A stretch of DNA of 64,000 bases from Mycobacterium montefiorense (GTDB lineage: Bacteria > Actinomycetota > Actinomycetes > Mycobacteriales > Mycobacteriaceae), in the NCBI RefSeq assembly GCF_003112775.1, contig NZ_BFCH01000036.1, positions 1-64,000 of the forward strand. Direction: 5' to 3'. This document shows positions 1-7,839 of this stretch, in pieces. Positions within the stretch are counted from its first letter, which is position 1; each line of letters opens with the position of its first letter. The position numbers and the translations under genes were made by a program. The notes under the pieces are model-generated. The model worked only from the letters and a program-made list of their open reading frames with translations, was not told the origin of the DNA and searched no databases.

Positions 1-65
1 GCGGAAGCCACAGCAGCGGCGGCGGTGGGGGGCACAGCGGCGGCGGTGGCGGCGGCCACCACTAG
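1..65 (+). CDS. C-terminal end of a glycine-rich protein (partial)
   Basis: Only the last 20 codons lie in the window, in the frame starting at base 3 and ending at the TAG at 63-65. They encode Gly, Ser and His almost exclusively, ending in Gly-Gly-His-His. The composition is very like the Gly/His-rich tail of the next gene, so this may be the end of a related, tandemly placed protein. That is inference; the body of the gene is outside the window. Confidence 0.5.
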   Translation, partial: GSHSSGGGGGHSGGGGGGHH

Positions 66-216
66 CCATCTCACCCCGGGCGCGGTCAGCGGAACGCGCG
101 TAAAGTCGGGTCGCTAGGGGAATACAGGGTGGGGACTCGTGACGTCTCGAGGTGGCCGGAGCCTGCGATGACGACGATCCCCACGACACTGTCTAGCAAA
201 TGACAATGGAGGGGCA

Positions 217-1761
217 TTGGACACCGTACTTGTGGTGTCGATGGCGCCGACGGCAGTCCGGATGGTTCTGGTCGAAGGCGAAAATGGCGATGGCGCCACC
301 GTCGACGAAGACAATTTCGACGTCGCTACCGACGATGACACAGCAACGACCAGCGCCGCGAACCAGGTGGTCTCGGCGATCCTGGGCACCCAGGAGGGTG
401 CAGCCCAGGGCGGCTACCAGCTGACGTCGACGGGAGTCACCTGGACCGATCCCATCGAGGCCGCCGCGCTGCGTGACGCGCTGGCCGCACATAAGGTCGA
501 GAACGTGATGTTGGTCTCGGCCTTCCTGGCCGCGGCCGCTCTGGCGCAGTCCGTCGGCAATGAAACCAACTACGCGCAGACCGCGCTGCTGTTCATCGAA
601 CCCGACACCGCGACCTTGGCGCTTGTCGATACCTCCGACGGGTCGATCGCCGACGTGCACCGCCAGCCGCTGCCCGAAGACGATGACGCGGCAGTGGCGC
701 AGCTGGCCACCATGGTCTCGGAGGCTGAGGCGCTAGAGACGCGTCCGGGCGCCGTGTTCGTCGTGGGCTCCGGCGTCGACGTGCCGCTGATCAAGTCGGC
801 ACTGGAGTCCGCAACCACACTTCCGCTGGCGATGCCCGAGGAACCGGAGACCGCGCTGGCTCGCGGAGCGGCCCTGGCGTCAGCGCACGCGCCGCTGTTC
901 GCGTCCTCCACCGCCGCGCAGGCATACGCGCAGGATCCTGGCACCGGTGCGCTCGACCCGTTCGCGGTTGCCCCCGGATACTTCGACATCCCGGATTCCG
1001 ACGAGGGCGCGCTCGCCTACAGCGCCGTCCCCGACGACTACGCCGAGGCCTATACCGGCGCGCACACCGCTGCCACCGCGCTTGCCGACTACGACGACCG
1101 CAGGTCCTTCGGGCTGGTGGGCAGCGTGGTCGCGGCCATCTTCATCGTCGGCGTGGCGGCGCTGGTCGTTTCCCTGGCCATCGCGATCCGACCGACATCT
1201 GGCGTGAAACCCGCGCCAAGCCAAAACATCGTGGCACCGGCCACGCCGGCGCCCGCAGCTCCGGCTCCTGCGCCAGCGGCACCTGCCCCGGCTCCTGCTC
1301 CTGAGGCGGCTCCGGTGCCGGCTCCGGCGTCTGTTCCTCAGGCACCCGCGCCGATTCCTCAGGCTCCCGCCCCGGTCGCGGTCCCGGTGCCGGCCGCGCC
1401 CGCTCCGATACCCGAGGCTCCTGCACCCGTCCCGGTGCCCGCGGCCCCGGCTCCTGTACCGGTAGCGCCGATTCCCATCCCGATCCCACTGCCCATTCCG
1501 CCGATCATCGGCGGGCCGATAGGTCCCGGTGGTGGCGGGTTCCCAGGTAACGGGGGTCCGGGCGGCGGCTTCCCGGGCGGTGGTAGCCGCGGTGGCGGCG
1601 GCCCCGGTGGCGGCGGCCACGGCGGCGGCTTCCCCGGCGGTGGCGGCTTCCCGGGCGGTGGCCACGGTGGGGGTGGGTTCCCCGGTGGCGGTGGCTTCCC
1701 AGGTGGTGGCGGCGGTCACGGTGGATTCGGCGGCGGCCACGGCGGGTTTGGTCGCCGGTAG
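217..1761 (+). CDS. DUF7159-type membrane protein with Pro/Ala and Gly-rich tail
   Basis: A 514-residue protein of unknown function. The TTG start at 217 is preceded by a GGAGGGG-like ribosome site and gives the N-terminus MDTVLVVSMAPTAVRMVLVE, which I recognise from mycobacterial Rv0312-like proteins. Residues 1 to about 240 form a folded acidic domain. It ends in a segment (VFVVGSGVDVPLIKSAL, then ALARGAALA) resembling the last nucleotide-binding motif of Hsp70/actin ATPases. One transmembrane helix lies near residues 298-325. A Pro/Ala repeat region of about 100 residues follows, then a Gly-rich tail of about 85 residues, presumably outside the membrane. udgA follows 89 bp downstream. The function is not known. 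Confidence 0.85.
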   Translation: MDTVLVVSMAPTAVRMVLVEGENGDGATVDEDNFDVATDDDTATTSAANQVVSAILGTQEGAAQGGYQLTSTGVTWTDPIEAAALRDALAAHKVENVMLVSAFLAAAALAQSVGNETNYAQTALLFIEPDTATLALVDTSDGSIADVHRQPLPEDDDAAVAQLATMVSEAEALETRPGAVFVVGSGVDVPLIKSALESATTLPLAMPEEPETALARGAALASAHAPLFASSTAAQAYAQDPGTGALDPFAVAPGYFDIPDSDEGALAYSAVPDDYAEAYTGAHTAATALADYDDRRSFGLVGSVVAAIFIVGVAALVVSLAIAIRPTSGVKPAPSQNIVAPATPAPAAPAPAPAAPAPAPAPEAAPVPAPASVPQAPAPIPQAPAPVAVPVPAAPAPIPEAPAPVPVPAAPAPVPVAPIPIPIPLPIPPIIGGPIGPGGGGFPGNGGPGGGFPGGGSRGGGGPGGGGHGGGFPGGGGFPGGGHGGGGFPGGGGFPGGGGGHGGFGGGHGGFGRR

Positions 1762-1850
1762 TTCTTCGAGAGTCACCTGTCACCTCCCGTTTGCCTCCCG
1801 CTTAGCGGAGCGATGCAGTTAGCTCATCGCGGCCACCTACACACAGTGGT

Positions 1851-3176
1851 ATGCGATGCACCGTCTTTGGCACCGGATACCTGGGTGCCACGCACGCCGT
1901 GGGGATGGCTGAACTGGGACACGAGGTCGTCGGTGTTGATATCGACCCGGGGAAAGTCGCGAAGCTGGCCGCGGGTGACATCCCCTTTTACGAACCAGGT
2001 CTGCGAGAGTTGTTGGCCGACAACTTAGCTGCCGGACGACTGCGGTTCACCACCGATTACGACTTGGCAGCCGATTTCGCCGACGTGCATTTCCTTGGAG
2101 TCGGCACGCCGCAGAAGAAGGGCGAATACGGCGCCGACCTGAGCCACGTCCACGCCGTCATCGACAATCTCGTGCCGCGGTTGACCAGGTCGGCCGTGCT
2201 CGTCGGGAAATCGACTGTCCCAGTGGGCACTGCCGCAGAACTGGGCGATCGGGCCGCCGCACTGGCACCCGCGGGGGTCGACGTCGAAATCGCCTGGAAC
2301 CCCGAGTTCCTGCGCGAGGGGCACGCCGTGCACGACACCTTGGAGCCGGACCGCATTGTGCTTGGCATTCAGCAGGACTCGGTGCGCTCAGAGATCGTCA
2401 TCCGCGAGTTGTACGCGCCGATCCTCAACGCCGGCGTGCCGTTCCTGGTAACCGATTTGCAGACAGCGGAATTGGTCAAGGTTTCAGCCAATGCCTTTCT
2501 AGCGACCAAGATTTCGTTCATCAACGCGGTCTCCGAGGTGTGCGAAGCGGCGGGTGCCGACGTCACGCTGCTAGCTGATGCGCTCGGGTACGACTCCCGG
2601 ATCGGGCGCAAATTCCTCAACGCGGGCTTGGGCTTTGGCGGTGGCTGCCTGCCCAAGGACATTCGGGCGTTCATGGCGCGCGCGGGCGAGCTGGGTGCCA
2701 ACCAGGCGCTGACGTTCCTGCGCGAGGTGGACAGCATCAACATGCGTCGGCGTACCAAAACGGTCGAGTTGGCCACCGCGGCGTGCGGCGGTTCGCTGCT
2801 AGGTGCCAACATCGCCGTGCTCGGCGCGGCGTTTAAGCCCGAGTCCGACGATGTCCGCGACTCGCCGGCGCTCAACGTCGCGGGGCAGCTGCAGCTCAAC
2901 GGGGCCGCGGTCAACGTTTACGACCCGAAAGCCCTCGAGAACGCCCGTCGCCTGTTCCCGACGCTGAACTACGCGGTTTCGGTGACCGAGGCATGCGAGG
3001 GCGCGGACGCGGTCTTGGTGCTGACCGAGTGGCAGGAGTTCACCAACCTTGACCCGAACGACCTAGCCGACGGGGTGCGAGCCCGCGTCGTCGTCGACGG
3101 TCGCAACTGCCTGGACGCCGAGCGCTGGACGCAGGCGGGCTGGCGGGTGTTCCGGCTCGGAGCGCGACGCCCCTAA
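1851..3176 (+). CDS. udgA: UDP-glucose 6-dehydrogenase
   Basis: Oxidises UDP-glucose to UDP-glucuronate with two NAD+ in the cytosol, supplying uronic acid for glycans. The 441-residue protein has the N-terminal Rossmann motif GTGYLG, a central domain, and the active-site segment GFGGGCLPKD with the catalytic cysteine at residue 266. The C-terminal UDP-binding domain ends in a VVDGRNCLD motif. Length and order match M. tuberculosis udgA (Rv0322). The ATG start at 1851 puts the Rossmann strand at residue 2, as usual in this family. Nearby rmlA also makes a nucleotide sugar. Confidence 0.95.
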   Translation: MRCTVFGTGYLGATHAVGMAELGHEVVGVDIDPGKVAKLAAGDIPFYEPGLRELLADNLAAGRLRFTTDYDLAADFADVHFLGVGTPQKKGEYGADLSHVHAVIDNLVPRLTRSAVLVGKSTVPVGTAAELGDRAAALAPAGVDVEIAWNPEFLREGHAVHDTLEPDRIVLGIQQDSVRSEIVIRELYAPILNAGVPFLVTDLQTAELVKVSANAFLATKISFINAVSEVCEAAGADVTLLADALGYDSRIGRKFLNAGLGFGGGCLPKDIRAFMARAGELGANQALTFLREVDSINMRRRTKTVELATAACGGSLLGANIAVLGAAFKPESDDVRDSPALNVAGQLQLNGAAVNVYDPKALENARRLFPTLNYAVSVTEACEGADAVLVLTEWQEFTNLDPNDLADGVRARVVVDGRNCLDAERWTQAGWRVFRLGARRP

Positions 3177-3205
3177 AGCGCACCCTTGCCAGGTAGCCTG
3201 ATTGC

Positions 3206-3961
3206 GTGGATTACGCGGCGGCCTTTGTCGACGAAAACCGCGCTTTTTCGGAGTTTTTCCGCGATGTCGACGACTCACACCCGGTGCCGACTTGCCCGGG
3301 CTGGAGCCTCCAGCAGCTGTTCCGCCACGTCGGGCGGGGCGATCGCTGGGCCGCACAGATCGTGCGGGATCGACTTGACCAGCCGCTCGACATGCGCAGC
3401 GTCGAAGCCGGGAAACCACCGCCAGACCCGGCCGACGCGATCTCCTGGTTGCACGGCGGGGCGCAGCGGCTGATCGACGCCGTCGAGCTGTCGGGCGTCG
3501 AGACGCCGGTGTGGACCTTCCTCGGCGAGCGCCCGGCGAACTGGTGGATCCGGCGCCGGCTGCACGAAACGTCGGTGCATCGCGCCGACGCGGCCATCGC
3601 GCAGGGGCGCGAATTCATCCTCGAACCCGATGTCGCGGCGGACGGAATCACCGAGTTCCTCGAGCGGATCGAGATCCAGGCCGGCGCCAACGGCGCCCTG
3701 CTGCCGCTCGATGACGGTAGAACCCTGCACCTGCACGCGACCGACCCGGGGTTGGGTGAAGCCGGCGAATGGACGGTCGGCGTCCGCGACACCGGCCTCG
3801 CCTGGTCGCACGAGCACGGCAAGGGCAGTGTGGCGTTGCGGGGCGGCGCCACCGAGCTGTTGCTGGCGATGTCGCGACGAACTCCGCTCGCCGACACCGG
3901 CATCGAGATGTTCGGCGACGAGGCGGTGTGGCAACACTGGCTGGAGCGCACTCCTCTCTAG
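3206..3961 (+). CDS. Maleylpyruvate isomerase/mycothiol-dependent enzyme family protein
   Basis: A 251-residue protein of the TIGR03083 family (DinB-like N-terminal four-helix domain with a C-terminal MDMPI domain), matching Rv0332. The N-terminal half contains the family signature CPGWSLQQLFRHVGR, where the His is a likely metal ligand, followed by the conserved WWIRRRLHETSVHRADA with two further candidate ligand His residues. Family members are mycothiol-dependent isomerases or transferases; the substrate here is unknown. The GTG start at 3206 is 29 bp after udgA. The reading is firm at family level only. Confidence 0.85.
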   Translation: MDYAAAFVDENRAFSEFFRDVDDSHPVPTCPGWSLQQLFRHVGRGDRWAAQIVRDRLDQPLDMRSVEAGKPPPDPADAISWLHGGAQRLIDAVELSGVETPVWTFLGERPANWWIRRRLHETSVHRADAAIAQGREFILEPDVAADGITEFLERIEIQAGANGALLPLDDGRTLHLHATDPGLGEAGEWTVGVRDTGLAWSHEHGKGSVALRGGATELLLAMSRRTPLADTGIEMFGDEAVWQHWLERTPL

Positions 3962-4013
3962 CAACGTCGGGGAAACGACGTGCTGCAAGGGGGTACACGG
4001 TAATTTTTAGATC

Positions 4014-4364
4014 ATGACCACTTCGGAGATCGCCACCGTGCTGGCGTGGCATGACGCTCTCAACACCGCCGACATCGAGACCTTGGCGGCCCTATCCAGC
4101 GACGACATCGACATGGCCGACGCGAACGGTGCCCAACAAGGCCACGAGGCGCTGCGCACGTGGGCCGCCTCCGGCCGGGCGGCCACCGAACTCGGCAAGA
4201 TGTATGTGCACAACGGCGTTGTGGTCGTCGAACAAAATGGCGGCACCAACGCCGCGTTAGCCTTCCGGGTAGTCCACGACCATGTCACCTCGGTATTCCG
4301 TCATCAGGACTTGGCGTCGGCGCTGGCGGCCACCGAACTCACCGAGGCAGACCTCGTTACCTAG
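4014..4364 (+). CDS. SnoaL/NTF2-like small protein
   Basis: A 116-residue protein with the layout of an NTF2-like cone fold: an N-terminal helix ([20 protein letters not shown]), an acidic loop, then beta strands ([29 protein letters not shown]). It sits directly upstream of rmlA (17 bp gap) and corresponds in position to Rv0333. No catalytic residues can be assigned. ATG start at 4014. It is probably co-transcribed with rmlA. Function unknown. Confidence 0.8.
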   Translation: MTTSEIATVLAWHDALNTADIETLAALSSDDIDMADANGAQQGHEALRTWAASGRAATELGKMYVHNGVVVVEQNGGTNAALAFRVVHDHVTSVFRHQDLASALAATELTEADLVT

Positions 4365-4381
4365 GGCATAGGAGCCACTAC

Positions 4382-5248
4382 ATGCGCGGAATCATCTTGG
4401 CCGGCGGTTCGGGCACTCGACTGCACCCGATCACGATGGGCATCAGCAAGCAGCTGCTGCCCGTCTACGACAAGCCGATGATCTACTATCCGTTGTCCAC
4501 GTTGATGATGGCCGGAATCTGCGACATTCTGGTGATCACCACCCCGCATGACGCGCCCGGATTTCAGCGACTCCTGGGCGATGGCTCGCAATTCGGTGTC
4601 AGCATCAGCTACCTCGAGCAGGAAAAACCCGATGGTCTGGCGCAAGCTTTCATTTTGGGCGCCAAGCACATTGGTAATGATTCGGTAGCTTTGGTGTTGG
4701 GGGACAACATCTTTTACGGACCGGGTTTGGGTACCAAACTCAGCCGATTCCAATCCGTCAGCGGCGGAGCGATTTTCGCGTATTGGGTGGCGAACCCGTC
4801 GGCCTACGGTGTCGTCGAATTCGGCGCGGACGGGATGGCGTTGTCGTTGCAGGAGAAACCCGAAACGCCGAAGTCCAAGTACGCGGTGCCGGGCCTGTAC
4901 TTCTACGACAACGACGTGATCGAAATTGCCAAGGGCTTGAAGAAATCCGATCGCGGCGAATACGAGATCACCGAGGTCAACCAGATCTATCTCAACCGCG
5001 GCCGGCTCTCGGTCGAGGTGCTCGCTCGCGGCACCGCGTGGCTGGACACCGGCACCTTCGACTCACTGCTGGACGCCAGCGACTTCGTTCGCACCCTGGA
5101 ACGCCGGCAGGGCCTGAAGGTCGGCGTGCCCGAGGAAATCGCGTGGCGGCAGGGCTGGATCAGCGACGAGCAGCTGGCCAGACATGCGCGCAGCATGGTC
5201 AAGTCCGGGTACGGCGACTACTTGCTGGAGCTGATGGAACGGGGCTGA
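4382..5248 (+). CDS. rmlA: Glucose-1-phosphate thymidylyltransferase
   Basis: First enzyme of dTDP-L-rhamnose synthesis (glucose 1-phosphate + dTTP to dTDP-glucose + PPi). It supplies the rhamnose linker between arabinogalactan and peptidoglycan, so it should be essential. The 288-residue protein starts with [16 protein letters not shown], the nucleotide-binding signature. [17 protein letters not shown] follows, then the metal-binding [10 protein letters not shown] and the sugar-binding EKP and GTAWLDTGT segments. An open frame extends upstream to 4160, but only the ATG at 4382 (after GGAGCC) gives the family N-terminus and the M. tuberculosis length. The last 50 bp overlap the converging YibE/F gene. 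Confidence 0.97.
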   Translation: MRGIILAGGSGTRLHPITMGISKQLLPVYDKPMIYYPLSTLMMAGICDILVITTPHDAPGFQRLLGDGSQFGVSISYLEQEKPDGLAQAFILGAKHIGNDSVALVLGDNIFYGPGLGTKLSRFQSVSGGAIFAYWVANPSAYGVVEFGADGMALSLQEKPETPKSKYAVPGLYFYDNDVIEIAKGLKKSDRGEYEITEVNQIYLNRGRLSVEVLARGTAWLDTGTFDSLLDASDFVRTLERRQGLKVGVPEEIAWRQGWISDEQLARHARSMVKSGYGDYLLELMERG

Positions 5249-6497
5249 CTGATCCGGTTTCGGAGCCGGGTTTGGCCAGCACCGCGGCGATCGCCGTCGT
5301 CAACGGCACTGACAGCGCCAGTGCGATTCCGCCGACGGCGGAGCGCACGAGTTCGATGGCCACGCTTTCGCTGATCAGCACGTCGCTCAAAGATCGATTC
5401 GCGACACTGAACAACAACAGCAGCGGTAGCGAACTGCCGGCGTAAGCCAGCACCAGCGTGTACACCGTGCTGGCAATGTGATCGCGTCCCACCCGAATCG
5501 CGCTCAGGAAAATCGCCCGTCGGGAGGTATCGCCGCCGATGTGGGCAAGCTCAAACACGGTCGAAGCCTGCGTCACGGTCACGTCGTTCAGCACACCCAG
5601 CGATCCGATGATGAATCCGGCGAGCAGCAGGCCGCTGATCGACACGCTGCCAAGGTACGCGCTTACCGCAGAGTTCTGTTCATCCGACAGGCCGGTCAAG
5701 TGTGCGAGTTCGATTGCTGCCCAAGACAATCCGGCGGCCAGCAGTAAGGCCGACAAAGTGCCCAGTAAGGCGGCACTGGTGCGCAGGTTGACCCCGTGGG
5801 CCAGGTAGATAACGGCGTACAGGATCGCGGCCGACGCCACCAGGGCCACCGGGACCGCGGGCGCTCCGTCGCGCAACGCCGGCAGCAAGAACATCACCAG
5901 CACCGAGAACGCAACCACGATTCCCACCAGTGCCAGCAGCCCACGCCAGCGGGCCACGGCGACAATGACCACCGCGAACGCCAGGGCCAGCGCGATCAGC
6001 GACCAGCCGCGCTCGAAGTCGTAGAACGCGTACGTGGTGGCGCCTTGGGCGTCAACCTGCCGCACCACCCGGATGTGGTCGTCCGCTTTGAATTGTGGCT
6101 GGCCGGGACCGGGGGAGAACTCCAGCAGGGTTTTCGCGCCGGCATTCGGTCCCGAATCGATTGCGACCAACGTCTGCACGCATCGTCCCCCGCCCGGAGC
6201 TCCCGGTTGCGGAGCCGTGGTGAGCACCTGACTGGCCGACGGGCTGCCGCAATCGCCGAGGCCGCTGGACAGCACGTGCGCGCGCTGGGTGCTCACCGCG
6301 CCACCCGTCGCGGTCTGGAACGTCATCGGGATGTCGACATGCTGGCGGCTCGGCCACAGCAACACGGCGCCGGCGATCACGGCTATCCCGATCGCAATCA
6401 GCAATCCCACCACGATTTTGGCGGGCAGCGGCCCCAGTGGGGACGGACCTGACGACAGGTTGTGCGAGTGCGCGTGGGAGTGGGTCACGCGCTCCAC
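5199..6497 (-). CDS. YibE/F family membrane protein
   Basis: A 432-residue polytopic membrane protein. A His-rich N-terminus (THSHAHSHN) is followed by a first helix at about residues 27-50, then an extracytoplasmic domain to about residue 150. Around seven more hydrophobic helices follow, with the conserved [16 protein letters not shown] stretch typical of YibE/F proteins. No biochemical role is established for the family. It lies 22 bp downstream of aspC on the same strand and overlaps the 3' end of rmlA by 50 bp in the opposite direction. A GTG start at 6497 is used; a second GTG 9 bp in (6488) is possible. Confidence 0.88.
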   Translation of the reverse strand: MERVTHSHAHSHNLSSGPSPLGPLPAKIVVGLLIAIGIAVIAGAVLLWPSRQHVDIPMTFQTATGGAVSTQRAHVLSSGLGDCGSPSASQVLTTAPQPGAPGGGRCVQTLVAIDSGPNAGAKTLLEFSPGPGQPQFKADDHIRVVRQVDAQGATTYAFYDFERGWSLIALALAFAVVIVAVARWRGLLALVGIVVAFSVLVMFLLPALRDGAPAVPVALVASAAILYAVIYLAHGVNLRTSAALLGTLSALLLAAGLSWAAIELAHLTGLSDEQNSAVSAYLGSVSISGLLLAGFIIGSLGVLNDVTVTQASTVFELAHIGGDTSRRAIFLSAIRVGRDHIASTVYTLVLAYAGSSLPLLLLFSVANRSLSDVLISESVAIELVRSAVGGIALALSVPLTTAIAAVLAKPGSETGSVSPVPSAPASSRRTRT

Positions 6498-6519
6498 CGT
6501 AGAGGCGGTGCCTGCCTAC

Positions 6520-7809
6520 TTACTGTCGATAGGCGGTCAGGAAGTTGCCCAGCCGTTCGATTGCGGACGACAGATCGCGCGCCCACGGCAGGGTCACAAT
6601 GCGCAGGTGATCCGGTGCCGGCCAGTTGAACCCGGTGCCCTGGCCTACCAGGATCTTTTCCTGCAGCAGCAAGTCAAGGACCAGTTGCTCGTCGTCGGCG
6701 ATGTCGTAGACCTCGGGGTCCAGCCGCGGGAATGCGTACAGCGCGCCATCCGGCTTGACGCAGGACACCCCCGGAATCTGGTTGAGCTTGGTCCACGCGA
6801 CATCGCGCTGCTCGAGCAGCCGGCCGCCGGGCAGCACAAGGTCATCGATGCTCTGGTAGCCGCCGAGGGCGACCTGGATCGCATGCTGGGCAGGGACGTT
6901 CGGACACAGCCGCATGTTGGCCAGCAGGCTGATTCCCTCGATGAAGCTGCCGGCGTGGTCCTTGGGCCCGGTGATCGCCAGCCAGCCGGAGCGGTAGCCG
7001 GCGACCCGGTAGGCCTTCGACAGCCCGTTGTAGGTCAGGCACAACACGTCCGGGGCGAGTGTGGCCAGGCTGATGTGCTTCGCGTCGCCGTAGAGAATCT
7101 TGTCGTAGATCTCGTCGGCGAGCAGCAGCAGTTGGTGCTTACGCGCGAGCTCGACGATCTGGGTGAGAATTTCGCGGCTGTAGACGGCGCCGGTGGGATT
7201 GTTTGGGTTGATCACGACCAGCGCCTTGGTGCGCTCGGTGATCTTCGACTCCATGTCGGCGATGTCGGGCTGCCAGCCCTGCGTCTCGTCGCACAGGTAG
7301 TGCACCGGCGTGCCGCCGGCCAGGGACGTCGACGCCGTCCACAACGGGTAGTCGGGGGAGGGAATCAGCACCTGATCGCCGTTGTCCAGCAGAGCCTGCA
7401 GCGTCATCGTGATCAGCTCGGATACGCCGTTGCCGAGGAAGACGTCATCGACGTCGAATCGTGGGAAGCCGTCGACCAGTTCGTAGCGGGTGACCACCGC
7501 GCGCCGGGCGGGCAGGATGCCCTGCGAGTCGGAGTAGCCCTGGGCGTAGGGCAGCGCCTGGATCATGTCGCGCATGATCACGTCGGGTGCGTCGAAGCCG
7601 AACGGCGCCGGGTTGCCGATGTTGAGCTTGAGAATGCGGTGGCCCTCGGCCTCTAGCCGCGCAGCATGCTGGTGCACCGGGCCGCGGATTTCGTACAGAA
7701 CGTCCTGAAGTTTGGACGATTGCGCGAAGGTCCGCTGCCGGTGGTGGCCGGGGATGTGCACGGGCACCTGGTGAGTGGTCACGTCACCTATGGTGCCATC
7801 GTTGTCCAC
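6520..7809 (-). CDS. aspC: PLP-dependent aspartate/alanine-type aminotransferase
   Basis: A class I aminotransferase of 429 residues, the same length as M. tuberculosis AspC (Rv0337c). It moves amino groups between amino acids and 2-oxo acids in the cytosol. Visible family features are the substrate-loop segment NIGNPAPFGFDAPDV, the cofactor-contacting NPNNPTG, the LADEIYD strand and the PLP Schiff-base lysine K265 in NGLSKAYRVAGYRSGW. A conserved Arg for the substrate carboxylate is expected in HLRIVTLP. The start is GTG at 7809. A separate YibE/F gene follows, and the Fe-S oxidoreductase gene lies 30 bp upstream. Confidence 0.93.
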   Translation of the reverse strand: MDNDGTIGDVTTHQVPVHIPGHHRQRTFAQSSKLQDVLYEIRGPVHQHAARLEAEGHRILKLNIGNPAPFGFDAPDVIMRDMIQALPYAQGYSDSQGILPARRAVVTRYELVDGFPRFDVDDVFLGNGVSELITMTLQALLDNGDQVLIPSPDYPLWTASTSLAGGTPVHYLCDETQGWQPDIADMESKITERTKALVVINPNNPTGAVYSREILTQIVELARKHQLLLLADEIYDKILYGDAKHISLATLAPDVLCLTYNGLSKAYRVAGYRSGWLAITGPKDHAGSFIEGISLLANMRLCPNVPAQHAIQVALGGYQSIDDLVLPGGRLLEQRDVAWTKLNQIPGVSCVKPDGALYAFPRLDPEVYDIADDEQLVLDLLLQEKILVGQGTGFNWPAPDHLRIVTLPWARDLSSAIERLGNFLTAYRQ

Positions 7810-7839
7810 CGAAATTTGCTGGTCTACGCCAATCTGTGA

